The notes beneath the pieces were generated by a model, which worked only from the letters and a program-made list of their open reading frames with translations, did no database searches and was not told the DNA's origin. From Spisula solida (lineage: Eukaryota > Mollusca > Bivalvia > Venerida > Mactridae): a stretch of DNA of 64,000 nt. The stretch spans positions 1,194,001 to 1,258,000 of the forward strand of contig OX365954.1 in assembly GCA_947247005.1 (NCBI GenBank). Direction: 5' to 3'. Shown here piece by piece: positions 11,040 to 23,681 of this stretch. Both the position numbers and the translations under genes were made by a program. Every line of letters starts with the position of its first letter. The stretch's first letter is position 1.

Positions 11040-13010
11040 GCGGCGGTTTCAGGATTTGTCATTGAGGGGCGTAACATATACTTTACAAAATTTCTAATTG
11101 TGTAAAACGAGTCTATGACATGCTGTTCCGATCAACAAAGCATTTTCTTCCTGCTCGCTTCCCACACAATAACTGTATCCCGGTATCAAAGAATATTATT
11201 GGGTAGAGAACGAGTTTGTTGGTAATCAGATATGCTGCTCTTGTGTAAGTATATAAGGCATTGTTTATTTAGCTCGCATCACTCGCAATGAAGAGTATGT
11301 GACATGCTCATTAGATCAAAGATCATACACCTCCCGCATTCTTTGATTAGATCACGCATGTTAATTAAATTAACATGCGTGATTAGATCCACGATGTATT
11401 TTTTCAAACCTAGTTTCGCTCTCACAAATACTTTGTCATTGAACATAATCAAGTAGAAAACAGTTTGTTGGTATATGTTGCACGGACGAAAAATGCATTT
11501 ATTTAGTTCGATTCGCTAACACAGTAGATTTATCAATGAACAAAGAGTTCGTGCGCTTTGCTCGCACAATTAATAACATATTCTTGACCATTATCAAGTA
11601 GAGAACAATTTTGTGTGATATGGCGCTGCTCTGAAAACTGGATGCATTTTTTTCTAGATCGCTTCGCTCGCAGAGTAACTTTATCATGGAACATTACCCA
11701 TTAGATCGTCGGCTGGCTCTAACAGTGATCAAAGTGCCAAAATCATATTTTGGAGAAAATGAGGGTTGTAAACCGATTTTAATAATTTTAAAACGTAGTA
11801 GTACAATGGCTTCATTCTTCCCATTGCATTCATTATTCCGCCTTTTGTTTTCCCGAATTTGGACATTGAGCAACTTTTGCATTTTTATGTTGCACACCAG
11901 GAGTTTTGACACAATATTACCGGAATACCGCGGTTGATCTGGACATTGGCTTATATAGGAACGACTGGTAGAGGACCATGAACCACTTAATAGTTTACAT
12001 TTCAGTTAATCACGTGGCAAAATAAAGGACAGTAATTGGTCTTTGGGGGTGGGGGGGGTTAAGTTGCTCTTAGAGTAACCAATCTCGGAACTTTCAGCAA
12101 CATGCACGCTACGAAGTGGTTCAAATACTGGACTTTGAGCAAAACATTACTGCCAAAAAGTACATTGAACTTGAAATTATGACGTTAATTATATTTTCAG
12201 GACATTGAGCAAAGTCAACTGAGATAGAAAATGCAAAAATCTCATTTTTGAAAAAAATGATATTGGAGACTGTTATAGCCAGCAGACGAGATGTAGCATG
12301 TAGAAAACGAGTCTGTCATGGTGGAACGCTGCTCAGACAAGCAATGCATTTATAGCTCATAATATGACATATCACTGCGTTATAGTGTGATATGCATATA
12401 CTTATGTTTTGCTCTAACTAATATATGATCTTGTTTATTTGTAATTGTATGAATATGCTTATATATAACGTTATTGTGTTTAGTTGTATGAAAATGATGA
12501 TAGCTCTCCCAAGTGAAGGTAAATAAAGTAAAGTATATAGTACCAAGCAGAGAACGAAAATGTGTGTTTGGCTCCTCAGATTCTGTAAAATCATTAATAT
12601 TCGTGGGGGATTGGATTTCGTGGATGACCTCAACCACGAAAATAAATCCCCAATGAATAGTTGTACCAGTGAATATATCTAGTTTAGAGTGGCTGTCATA
12701 CTTGCATTCAAGTTCAGTCAAGTATAAGACTGGTTACTTGGGAAGTTTACTTGCAGATATCAACATGTAATAAAACAATTATTATCAGTTTGATTTTTGA
12801 ACGATTTCTGATAATTTTTGTGAATTTTGACCAAGTGAAATCATGAAATCTGAATTAAATCCTTGAAATTATGTGGCAACAAAATGGTATTTTTCAATAA
12901 AACCACGAACCTTTGTCCTATATAAATTAAATGATTTTACAGTAAACAATGCATTTTAAGCTCGTTTCGCTCGCACACGATAACTTTATCAGTGGATATT
13001 ATTATTTAGA
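11040..13010. repeat. Heavily decayed tandem region, about 110-150-bp unit
   Basis: Recurring words in the same order mark old copies: ATCAAGTAGAGAACGAGTTTG, then GCTGCTCTGA, then ATGCATTTATTTAGCTCG, then CTTCGCTCGCACAATAAC. They appear near 11100-11290, 11440-11560, 11580-11690, 12290-12380 and 12940-13000. A perfect 15-bp-arm hairpin is at 11351-11383. Confidence 0.6.
12583..12942. mobile_element. 360-bp MITE with CTGTAAAATCATT ends
   Basis: The left end CTGTAAAATCATTAAT is inverted at the right end (ATTAAATGATTTTACAG), which is followed by TA. A diverged relative may start near 40693 (CTGTAAAGTTATTAATATTC). Confidence 0.65.
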
Positions 13011-13318
13011 CCACTATAAGCCGCAAATAGCCAATCACAGCGCAGTATTGCCATGGTCTAAATCCCGTATCCAACACTTCAGAGCTGAATAACCTGTGAT
13101 TCTGATCCTTTGTTGTTTTGAGTAATAAGTGCAGAATTTAATCCTGTTGCTGGGAGCAAATTGCATAATCTGGTCAGAAATACAATGTGCAACTTCTTTA
13201 ATGTGTATGAATAACGGTACAAGTACAAATTAGTCAGTCACGTGGTCTAAGTTGGATAAACATCTCGTATCACTGGTTATGAGATTAGATGCTTGCTGAA
13301 TCTTATAACCAGCGATAC
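13004..13318. repeat. Two short inverted repeats
   Basis: ATTTAGACCA at 13004 pairs with TGGTCTAAAT at 13054-13063. GTATCACTGGTTATGAGATT at 13267 pairs with its near inverse at 13299-13318 (18 of 20). They may be the remains of small MITEs. Confidence 0.5.
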
Positions 13319-14064
13319 TCATTGTCTATCCTATACGTAGAGAGCGAAGTTGTTATTACACTGGTTTTTAACAACAATCTTTGACCGAGATAATGAGACC
13401 ACATATTGACTTAAAATCCATAGAGACGTTTAAATCGTTTAATCAATACAATTTTCCCGGACCTCACCAGTGGGAGGATTAACATAACACATTTATACAC
13501 ACACCCTCTTTCCGGTAAGTTCACGCTACACCCTGACACTAACCCATTGATTGACAGCCGAATATATCAACGTACAAAATCATCCATGCACGACACTAGG
13601 TGCCAATATAGCCAATATGCAACTACCGGTATCTATCTTAAATGAACTATATTAAATATCGCCGTTATGAGAAAAGCAGTACGCGCTCTTGAAAACGGTC
13701 GTAATAAATTGTGCCGACGCCCTATACTCCTCGTTGCAAAAGCAACATTTATTTTTAAGATCCATTATTCTGGAGCGACCCATATTTTTGTAACAATCTA
13801 TGTGATTATCATTGACGTTTTGGGTATTTGCTTTGCTGTAAAATTACTTACCATTAAAATTCTTGGTAGTGATTTTTCTTCTTTTCTGCCTCCAATCATT
13901 ATTATATCATTATACTATGATATACATTCCGATGCAGAGAAAGGACAATTCCGATGTGCCTCGATGCCTGACGAAGGACCATACCCATGAAACAGAAAAT
14001 CATCCCCTATCCGAGTACTTATTTTCTTTTTGTTGACAATCATCAAACATTATTTATGCATCTG

Positions 14065-14500
14065 CAGGGCTACTAGTATACCATTTACAGTGATTCATAT
14101 TTTGTTTGACTGTAATCGGTACTCGTAGATGTTAAGTTTTATGTTCTTGTTCAACTTTGTGTTGGGCATAGTGACATCATGCTTATGGTATGTGTTGGGC
14201 ATAGTGACATCATGCTTATGGTATGTGTTGGGCATAGCGACATCATGCTTATGGTATGTGTTGAGCATAGTGACATCATGCTTATGGTATGTGTTGAGCA
14301 TAGCGACATCATGCTTATGGTATGTGTTGAGCATAGTGACATCATGCTTATGGTATGTGTTGGGCATAGTGACATCATGCTTATGGTATGTGTTTTTTTC
14401 CTTTTTGAGTGTTCCTTTTTGCGTCTGTCGAGCTCAGCAGTTTCTGCTTAGTGCTGGCTTCCCTGTCTGAGTTTTCATTATCTTTTTGAACTCCAGTAAC
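14065..14500 (+). mobile_element. Dispersed repeat family D, copy 1, with internal 33-bp array
   Basis: It begins near GCAGGG..TACCATTTACAGTGA and ends with GTGCTGGCTTCCCTGTCTGA followed by TTCATTATC. Other family members: 22710-22925, 38190-38460, 39735-39850 (reverse), 56888-57195, 61465-61580 (reverse), and a fragment at 14821-14870 (reverse). The middle is expanded into seven 33-bp units at 14155-14392 (GTTGGGCATAGTGACATCAT..). Confidence 0.65.
14155..14392. repeat. 33-bp minisatellite, 7 copies
   Basis: The unit contains GTTGGGCATAGTGACATCAT and GCTTATGGTATGT. A 33-base period keeps several frames open, which explains the repetitive short frames on both strands. Confidence 0.95.
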
Positions 14501-14946
14501 TAGGGGTTCTGTGAATTTCGAAATCAATTAATCATTCATCAAGTGCACTATTGGAGACCAGGATAAGCCCGAACAAATCGTTTCCTCATATTGTACAATT
14601 GGACAAATATATTATATATGGCAAACCTTATATTGTCGTCTGCAGCATACACTTATCTTAACACGCGACAAGAGAAATGTATGTTCCGCATATTTACTTT
14701 TTTGTTATTATCTAACCTATTCAATACTCAATATAAAGAAGAAAACTACAAAATGTACATAATTTATTGTTTCAGATTGATCCAGAAATACACGTACATG
14801 TAATAGTAAACCGGACAAGGATGACAGCACTCGACTGAAACAACTAAGCACAAACACGTTAATTAATGCCTTGCTGATTAGGCCTGTATGTCCTCCTTTG
14901 TGCCCTCCTGTCTTGTTGACTATAGTCTGCCTAAATATGTGAACTT

Positions 14947-17529
14947 TATGGAAGCCCTGGGGGGCACTTTTGACTTATGACTAATGACTTATGACTTGTG
15001 ACTTGCGTAGGCCCCAGGGTGCACTTTTGACTTGTGACTTATAACTTGTGACTTAGGAGTTGTGACCAAACAAACTATAAATATATTTGCATGCTTTATT
15101 TTTCCCTTACGCCCAACAATAACGTGGATAAAAACGGATGATACGTGAATCGGATTTTAATATATATAGCAAGACAGGTAAGTCAGTTTTAGATGTTTGA
15201 TTAAATAACAATTGTTCACGGAATTACACTCATTCTACTACATAAGAGTTAGGTTTAAAATTCTTCTTTATCGATATGTTATTGCAAACAAAGTTAGCGT
15301 TGACGTTGCTATAATATATTTCCAACTTTAGATTATAATTTTAGCGTCACAATCGTGACGAATATTTAGGTTAAGAGGAGTGAATAGAATGACCAGTGTA
15401 ATTAAAATGTTTGTTTGTTTTTGCAGGTGGAGATAAATGAAATATCTGTCGTGGAATCCTGAAAAATCTCTTGTGGAATATTCCATAAAAGTCTGTGAAC
15501 AACTCTCTTACAGTTATGGACAGAAATGCATATACTTACAATAAACCCACACAAGTTGAGCACAATAGTATTGTCTCGTTATGAACCTTCATATACTCAA
15601 ATAGAAGGTATGGTTGATATAGTCGAGAGAGAAATACAAACCGATCTGGACTGACTGGCACAAAATAAGAATGTTTATGATATAGGATCTCTAAGACCCT
15701 GTACCATGATATAGTACAACACCAAAACCTTGATGATATACATGTACTCCAATTGATTTTGGGATGTTGGAAAGGCGTGTGTTTAATTCAGAAGTTCACC
15801 AATTTACAGCATATTCCATGATTTAAAATATTTGTATAACTAATTATGGCATGTTGTTAGTCGGTATTGTTATGCTGAGCCACTTGAGTATAATTTCATG
15901 TGTATGTTGCTCTATTAATTTTGACATGCATGTCTAATGCTTCATTTAATCGTAAAGTAAAGCATGGTTATAACGTCTGTTTTATTTTTGCATTTCAATT
16001 AAGATTTTGATTTGTGACTTATGACTTATGACTTGTGACTTGTGACTTGTAACTTGTGGCTTGTGACTTGTAACTTGTGACTTGTGACTTGTGACTTGTA
16101 ACTTGTGACTTGTAACTTGTGACTTGTAACTTGTGACTTGTGACTTGTGACTTGAGACTTATGATGTGTAAAATGTGACATACACACTACCTTTGATAAA
16201 ATTATAGACAGCAAAATGTATCATTATAAGTGTTATTATTATAAATGTTGTAATTTAATATGAGTTTGTTATCCTTCGTTTGTTATCAGTATCCATTAAA
16301 GCCAAAATCTTGGAATGATATTTAATCATGTAATTGAAAGTGTTTTTGGTCTTTGCTTTATATTGTATACAAAGTTAACTGAAATGCAGTATTATGTTGT
16401 AAAAGATGAACGGTAGACAAAAACACATTTGAAAATGACAACTTTGAGTCTGTTGCATTACAACGTTTCAAAGTTTATTCAAAATAAATTCCACATAAAT
16501 CAATATAAGATTGTTTAGGTCACATGTATTTCAAAACATGACAAAATGGCGTATTATTTCTAAACATGTCTGACCGACATTACATCTTTGAAATTAAACT
16601 GATGCGAAAAATATATTTTAGCCATCTTGAAAAGCTTAGTTCGTAGGCGCCATAAATGTTAATGTATTGATATCCACAACTTGGAATTGTCCGCTAAACC
16701 TTATATGTTCTACTTCACAATTATGGTACACAATCACATTCAAAATCTATTCTAGCCCATAGTGTCACACAATTGCCAAGTTTACATTTGAGCCGGTTGC
16801 TTTGCTGGGTTTTAAGACATACAGGTAATTAGGTTTGCACCGCAATATCATTTGTCGAACCAAACGCACCGAACACACACACACAACACGGACATTCCAT
16901 TTTCTTCACCTGGAAAAATGTAGATGAACATATAATTATTAATACATGTACATCAACAAAACTTAAAGTCTAATACCATGTATGATCCGAACTATCCATC
17001 GCGAATGAGACGCACAAATGATAACGAAAAGGAAGCAAACCATAATAATTATGTATGCACATGTACTCGCATCAGACACAGCTATGCCAGGGGAAATTAT
17101 GCTATTACATGAAGGGTATTCTAGTTAATTGTTTTAACAATTCAGAATAACGGGTCGGGGCCTTCAGCAATGATGATTTCAATCAAACAAAACTAATACC
17201 GACTTACCTGACTCACTATAGACTATTATCAGGTAATTCCGATTTAGACATCATCCTTTACCATCCACGCTGTCCAAAGAAGTGCGCGCAGATTTATTTA
17301 TAAAATGTAAGTCACAAGTCGTAAGTCTCAAGTCATTAGTCACAAGTTCTAAGTCACAAGTCATAAGTTACAAGTCACAACACCTAAGTCAAAAGTGCCC
17401 TCCAGGGCTTCCATAGTAATGTAAGTCACAAGTCGTAAGTCTCAAGTCATTAGTCACAAGTTCTAAGTCACAAGTCATAAGTTACAAGTCACAACACCTA
17501 AGTCAAAAGTGCCCTCCAGGGCTTCCATA
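14947..17529. mobile_element. 2.58-kb TIR element with 6-bp target duplication and repeated subterminal tracts
   Basis: It starts TATGGAAGCCCTGG and ends CCAGGGCTTCCATA, with about 30 bp of TIR (one mismatch), and is flanked on both sides by GAACTT (14941-14946 and 17530-17535). Inside each end lie tracts of GACTTGTGACTTATAACTT type; another such tract is at 16012-16160. The right end is tandemly doubled, with a 114-bp period (17305 and 17419). No transposase frame is seen, so it is non-autonomous. The superfamily is not decided; a 6-bp duplication is unusual (reported for IS3EU and Dada groups). Confidence 0.88.
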
Positions 17530-17569
17530 GAACTTGGATATATCTTCCACTGCTGTGGTAAGTGTATCA

Positions 17570-18310
17570 TGACCTGTTACAACATAGTCATAGGCTCTTT
17601 GTCTTATTTGTATTCACTTCAACCGATGAGCGTCCAGCCACGGTCTGAAGATGTTCGGTCTTCTGTTCAACTGTTGAATGTCCAGGAGCGTCTGTGACGG
17701 TAGGCTAATGTCGTCAGCGAAGTCTAGGTCATCACGCCTCGTTGTAACATGGTATGCCTCTTGGTGGGTCTGTTGTTGCTCTCATCGCCCAGTCAATCAC
17801 TAAAGAGAAAATTAGTAGACATCATTGTCTCACTCCACAATCGAGGAGGATTGCTTAAATTACATTTTTGTAATCAAGAATAAGGTCGATATACAATGGG
17901 GACTGCCATTCTCTGGACTGTTTGGTGATGATTCCGAGTGTAGTTATTTAGCCTGACGCACGCAAGACCTTCCAGCTCTGTTGCCTGTTTCAGCTCCGAT
18001 TTTCACCAAATAAATGCGTGTGAGAGCTTGGTATAGACAGCAGCTGTATCCCAGTTCTGACAATTGCGGAGGTCGCATTGTTTTGGCAGTTCGATGACCA
18101 CATACAGGGCGGCAGCATAAATCACGATGTTGGCAGTCATTTCTGCTGTTAGCTTCAATATGCTTAATGTGGCTTGATATCTGAACCGGGGCTTCATCAT
18201 TTTTCATTTTATTAATAGCGTATCCAATCTCCGGTCGGTTGATGTGTTCAGTAATGACTTCAAGCTCAAGTCCTTGCCTGAGTTGCGGAGGATCTTGTAC
18301 CGAAGAGTCG
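17570..18310 (-). pseudogene. Dead non-LTR retrotransposon (LINE) reverse transcriptase
   Basis: Read on the minus strand, broken frames show reverse-transcriptase landmarks in the right order: a stretch AINKMKNDEAP (family form: A-I-x-x-M/L-K-x-G-K-A-P), then LPKQCDLRNCQNW (family form L-P-K-K-G-D-L-x-N-C-x-N-W), then RAGRSC (family form Q-A-G-F-R-x-x-R-S-C), and finally DDLDFADDI, the catalytic F-A-D-D box, near 17708-17739. Frames are interrupted by stops and shifts, so it is inactive. The pattern fits LINEs of the kind with a cytoplasmic type RT core; the clade is not decided. It abuts the right target duplication of the 14947-17529 element. Confidence 0.75.
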
Positions 18311-18893
18311 TCATACAGTGTTTGAAGTGAGCTCTCAACCTGCTCATATGGACAACATTTTCATACGGTAGTGTCCTATGATCAGACCATTAATAAGCCC
18401 TTGCTAACAAGAATTTAAAATATTTTACCAAAACTTCAGGTCAGTCCGGACCTCTAGAACATTGCATGTTACATGCTCCTTCTACCTGGATACATTTGTC
18501 ATTAAACATAACATGTTTGTCCTCTTACTATATAACTCGTATGACCAGCATATTATGCCATATTGTCAAATATCATACTCCCAGTATTCTTTGATATTGT
18601 CACGTACAGCTTCTTTCAAGACAAACATATAGAGAACAAATCACCATAACTCACAATGTCCAGTCAGTGATTAGTGAGAGGGTAAGGTTTGTCAACACTG
18701 ATACTCTTCATAATTTGATTTTACTTTGATTTATTGGCCATATATTTGTTATAATTGCTATGACTGATGTGACGCTGGAGAAATGTAATTACGAAGTTGT
18801 TTCAGCAGATCTCCTCTTCATGTTTCATACATACATCAAACCCAATTTCCATATCCAGGAGACAACAGCCAAATAGTACCAGTGCATAGTATG

Positions 18894-19391
18894 CAGGGTG
18901 TTGGAAAAGTTGGTTTACAAATATAACTTGATCTACGTACACAGTATATATCGCTGGCTTCGAATAAGAAGATCGTAAGTACAAAATCAATATTTTGAGA
19001 AAACAAGAAAAAGCTGTCACACACATTAATTTGGTAAAAATCGGAGATGAAGCAGGCTTCAGAGTTGGGAGGTATTTTTCAACTTTAGTTTGGTCAACTT
19101 GACCTGTTCCTATTTTCATTAAAAAGACACATACGAAGCGCCTTGTGATGCAAATTTCAAATATGTATGGGTCATATAAGGTTGAACAAAAAGTTATATA
19201 CAATGGTGAAAATGTGGAAATTGACTTTATTTGCAAAATACCAGAAGGTCAAAGACCTTGTAATGACACCACAAACAGCTCAACACTTGCACGATCATCA
19301 TACAGAAAACATAGAAAATAGATAAGATTTTGGCAGGCATGCTTAAAATGTCAAAACTTAACCATTGTAAACAAACTTTTATAACACCCTG
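18894..19391. mobile_element. 498-bp mariner-like element
   Basis: The left end CAGGGTGTTGGAAAAGTT is inverted at the right end (AACTTTTATAACACCCTG), followed by TA. The ends resemble those of the two shorter elements at 23467 and 29674. A 144-residue minus frame overlaps it but shows no transposase motif. Confidence 0.7.
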
Positions 19392-19719
19392 TAGAGCTAC
19401 ATGTAATTGTATATACAAACAAGTTGGAACTGGTTCATGTACAGTTCTCGATGTACTCCATCACTTTCAAATAATAAAGAACAACTCCTTATTTCAAGAT
19501 ATAGACTTTTTATTTTGTATCACAGTTTGGCAGCAACAGGGTGAAAGGAAACAAGAATATACTCTCTAGTTACCATGGATACATACATTGGTGGTTAGTA
19601 ACCATAGCACCAACCAATCAGTGACATAGTATCACAAGTCATGTGATATGGACGGAATATTTCTTCTCTCAACGTTTTATTGAACTTTGATCATTCATTT
19701 AGTCTTAAAAAATGAAACC

Positions 19720-19774
19720 ATGGCAACAAGGTTTGATACCCTTCTGTTGATAGGCCTGACAGTTTCCTACATAG
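19720..19774 (+). CDS. Possible first exon encoding a signal peptide
   Basis: The ATG sits in a good context (AACCATGG) and the frame reads MATRFDTLLLIGLTVSYIG, running straight into a consensus donor, ATAG|GTGAGG, in phase 1. The short basic start, the hydrophobic core LLLIGLTV and the exon ending right after it are typical of secreted or membrane proteins whose signal peptide is on its own exon. No following exon with matching phase was recognised; a candidate at about 21627 with a good acceptor is in the wrong phase and lies in a duplicated repeat. It may be a real gene start whose partners are far away, or chance. Confidence 0.33.
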
Positions 19775-19844
19775 GTGAGGGGGATTATTTTTACTTCAAC
19801 ATTTTGATTTTGCCTGATTTGCTGTCTATTGATTATTTACAAGT

Positions 19845-20025
19845 TATGTTACAACTCTTCTGATTGGCTGTAAGTTACGTTAAACTCATCTGATTGGCTT
19901 TAAGTTATGTTACAACTCTTCTGATTGGCTGTAAGTTATGTTACAACTCGTCTGATTGGCTGTAAGTGGCATAACAGCTCTTCTGATTGCCTGTAAGTTA
20001 TGTTACAACTCTTCTGATTGACTGA
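19845..20025. repeat. 33-bp minisatellite, about 5-6 copies
   Basis: The unit contains CTTCTGATTGGCTGTAAGTT and ATGTTACAACT. It lies just after the possible signal-peptide exon. Confidence 0.9.
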
Positions 20026-20327
20026 AGAGGAAGAGGAAGGCCAATGAATGATCAATGTTCAATGTCCACCGCATAACTTTTAACAAGCCTGTCACATATA
20101 TGTAAATAATGATATATAAATATTTATAGGAATGTATCAGACAGTAAAACAGGTGTGTAAATTGACAATGATGTCACAACATGATGTCACAACATGAATA
20201 TCATACAGCCGCTGTTGTTCACATAATCAACATATACAATATTCATAATAATATAACATTGAAACCAGTAGTTGGTATAAATGTTTTGGTGATGATAACG
20301 GGGAAGAAGGAAGAAAGGATACATAGA

Positions 20328-21085
20328 AAAACAACCAAGCAGAGATCCTAGGACAGCCAAGCAAAGACCCTATGTCAACCAAGCAGATATCCTAGAACAA
20401 CCAAGCTGAGATCCAAGGACAACCAAGCAGAGATTCTAGGGCAACCAGACAGAGATCCTAGGACAACCAAGCAGAGATTCTAGGACAACCAAGCAGATAT
20501 CCTAGGACAACCAAGCAGAGATTCTAGGGCAACCAAGCAGAGATTCTAGGGCAACCAGACAGAGATTCTAGGACAACCAAGCAGAGCTCCTAGGACAACC
20601 AAGCAGAGATCCTAGGACAACCAAGCAGAGACTCTAGGACAACCAAGCAGAGACCCTATGTCAACCAAGCAGATATCCTAGAACAACCAGGAAGAGATCC
20701 AAGGACAACCAAGCAGATATCCTAGGACAACCAAGCAGAGATCCAAGGACAACCAAGCAGAGATTCTAGGAAAACCAAGCAGAGATTCTAGGACAACCAG
20801 ACAGAGATCCTAGGACAACCAAGCAGAGATGCAAGGACAACCAAGCAGAGATTCTAGGGCAACCAGACAGAGATCCTATCCAAGGACAACCAAGCAGATA
20901 TCCTAGGACAACCAAGCAGATATCCTAGGGCAACCAAGCAGAGATCCAAGGGCAACCAAGCAGAGATCCAAGGACAACCAAGCAGAGATCCAAGGACAAC
21001 CAAGCAGAGATTCAAGGACAACCAAGCAGTGATCCAAGGACAACCAAGCAGAGATCCAAGGACAACCAAGCAGAGATCAAAATGA
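20328..21085. repeat. About 20-bp minisatellite, about 36 copies
   Basis: The unit is AACCAAGCAGAGATCCTAGG plus AC, with common variants (GATTCTAGG, GATATCCTAGG, GATCCAAGG). The variants are intermixed in blocks, which suggests repeated local duplication. Confidence 0.95.
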
Positions 21086-21409
21086 GGGTCGGTCCAGTTA
21101 CTAGAACCATAACCACATATTAATTCATTTGTTTTGGCTTCACTCAAGCATCCATATCAACTGTTTCTATACATGTAAACAAGTGAATGGTGCACTCAAT
21201 ATTGCAAGGATAACATGAGAAGATTTTACAGCTATCATCAAAGACATGAGTTAGGAGCCATTAACAAGCAAGACAACTTTGGCAATTATTGATAATAAAA
21301 AAATCAGCAAGAAATGCGTGCATGATTTAATGCCACTCAAAACTACTGGAAATGCACCAAACATTTTCCTGCTAACCTACAAAATGACCTTGAATAACCC
21401 TTTACACCA

Positions 21410-21660
21410 TAGAGATGTGTGTTTTGACAAATCTCCAAACATGACCATATCACACATTCCATGCATGGTGGTTTACATGTGTCAATCACAGGTAATACTG
21501 TTTAATCTTTATCAGTGATACAGTTACCTGTTGTGTCGATCACCATTAATTCCAAATAACCTGCATGGATGTGTGTTTTGACAAAGCATGAGCATATCAA
21601 CACTATTTTTGTTGATTCTATGCAGGCGGGTAACCTGTGTAAATCACCAGTAATTCCAAA
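21410..21660. repeat. Diverged tandem duplication, about 155 bp
   Basis: GATGTGTGTTTTGACAAA..CATATCA..TGCA..TGTGTAAATCAC..GTAAT occurs twice, near 21415 and 21569. This argues against the frame at 21569-21814 being a gene. Confidence 0.6.
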
Positions 21661-22584
21661 TACTCAGCAAGGAGATTGTGTACACACTATAGAAGTCTCT
21701 AATCAGAATACCAGTGTGAACATACAACTTGGTATTTGGCGTCATTTCTGGCCAAGAACTCATTCTTGGCTAGAGCGTCGAGGATATCTCTTTAAAATCG
21801 GTCGAAGAATATGATAACTACAGATGTTTTTAACTTTTTGTTGACAGATATCTACTTGCCTTCTTAGTAAAATATTACCATGTGTTACATGTCCAAACAG
21901 GAATCAAATAGGTATGTATATCAGATGTCTATGGATTAAAGGGTTAAAACATGTCTCACGTACAAACATGTATACGTATTCATACAGTACATATAAGCTA
22001 AGCTACACAATTATAAAAGCACTACACTTTGGCCGCTGTGAGAGAAAATAATTTAAACAGGTAAGTGGTAAAAGTCCTCACAAAACCAACAAGAAAATGT
22101 CTATAAAATATAGTACAAAAGCTATGTGTATATTTATAATAACTTACACAAGTATAAACTATGGCAGAAAGACGTACATAAGCACAGACATTTTTCCAAA
22201 GGATTGTTACAGTGTTAAGTTATTGGGACCATTACTTAAAATAACACACTGACAATCAGACTGTATCAACGCACAAGTTTTTATCCATTTTCAATATTGC
22301 AGTCTTAAACCAGTAAAAGTATTAACAAATGGTGTAAGGACAATATATTAACATGGTAAAATGCTTTATAAATATAGTAACAATTGACACAAAAACAATC
22401 CACTTAATATATTAAATAACAATTAGAACAATGATTTACAACATCATAGGGTAAACATATAACATAATACTAACTGTTCATATCACAGACATCTACACAG
22501 TATTACAATATCAATATCAGAAATTAAATGCCTAAAAATGTGTTTGTCTCCAGTAACATGCCACCCCACCCACAAAGAGATAGG

Positions 22585-22685
22585 ATAGGTACGAAGGAAC
22601 AAGAAGGAACCAGAAGGAATGGTAAGGAACAGGAAGGAATGGTAAGGAAACAGAAGGAATGGTAAGGAATAAGAAGGAATGGGTT
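22585..22685. repeat. Short GGAAGGAATGGTAA repeat
   Basis: Imperfect copies of AGGAACAGGAAGGAATGGTA, about five, directly before a family D copy. Confidence 0.75.
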
Positions 22686-22709
22686 TTTAAAATTTTATTT
22701 CTACTTACA

Positions 22710-22925
22710 GGGGATATACCATTTGCAGTGATACCTAAAACTTCTTAGGGGCTAATTTAATGTGTGGAATTAGGACTTTGTAAAGGTTTAGTTTTATTTT
22801 CTTGATCAGTATTGTGTTGGGTATTGTGGCTTGTGTTGGGCAATGAGGTCTGTGGTTTTTCAATGATGTTTTTTTCTGCCTCAGTTCAGTGCAGCCTTCC
22901 CTGTGGGATTTGTCATTAAGTAAGA
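22710..22925 (+). mobile_element. Dispersed repeat family D, copy 2
   Basis: It shares TACCATTTGCAGTGATA at its start, GTGTTGGGTATTGTGG in its middle and GTGCAGCCTTCCCTGTG near its end with the copy at 14065-14500. Confidence 0.6.
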
Positions 22926-22997
22926 AAACAGTTAAAATATAGAAAAACAATGTCCGACACAATATAACATACATTAAAAGGTTGTGGCAACTCTTTA

Positions 22998-23218
22998 AGC
23001 CTAGGTCCCACTGAGGAAATCCTCATCGGCGATGTTCTCCTGATATTTTCAGATTCCACCCGATTCATCACAATTCCTTCTTATATCATAATTGTCTCAT
23101 GACTTCCCCGAAGCTTCTCCTAGAACATGAGGGACCTGTTCCCGATGTCCTGATAACTCATTAATGTACATAAGGAGTACATCGCCGAGGCAAAAAAATG
23201 CTCAGCTGGACCTAGGCT
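22998..23218. mobile_element. 221-bp MITE with TTA duplication (PIF/Harbinger-like)
   Basis: The ends AGCCTAGGTCC and GGACCTAGGCT are flanked by TTA. A second inverted block, TCGGCGATGT, lies inside each end. The three-base TTA duplication is that of PIF/Harbinger elements. Confidence 0.7.
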
Positions 23219-23466
23219 TTAGGTAAGATGGGTATACTGGAAACAAACATTTTTAGGCCAAATATATTCATTCAGATTAACATAATCTGTTTCCATATAT
23301 ACAAATAAATTCGATCATAATTGAACAATGTGTGTACAAATATGGAATGTTGATTGGGTAAATTTATTGTACAGTATGTTATCTGATTAAAGTAACAATG
23401 TAGAAATTCAAAATTCAACCGCAGTCAGAATAAAGACATTAGGTTATACATCTATCACAAAATATA

Positions 23467-23681
23467 CAGGGTGTTAAAAAACAGTTTGTTCTCAAAATTT
23501 AAATTCATACTAAATTTTATCTGAACTATGAATGCAATGTATAATTTTTACACTAACGGTTGAACGATTAGAACAATAGTAGAATTCTCTGGAATTTAAC
23601 CTGAACATTTATATTCTTTTGACGTCAGAAATATAAACTATTGAAACATAAACATTGAGAACAAACTTTTTTAACTCCCTG
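23467..23681. mobile_element. 215-bp mariner-like MITE, copy 1
   Basis: CAGGGTGTTAAAAAACAG..TTTGTTCTCAA at left is inverted at right (TTGAGAACAAAC..CTCCCTG). TA lies at left. The same family is at 29674-29908. Confidence 0.75.

Noticed and set aside
13667..13990. 107-residue plus frame with a hydrophobic stretch
   Set aside because: No recognisable motif, splice partner or conserved feature; a frame of this length is expected by chance in 64 kb.
21569..21814. Cys-containing frame after a good acceptor as the second exon of the signal-peptide gene
   Set aside because: The phase does not match (needs two bases, then meets TAA), and the region is a tandem duplication.
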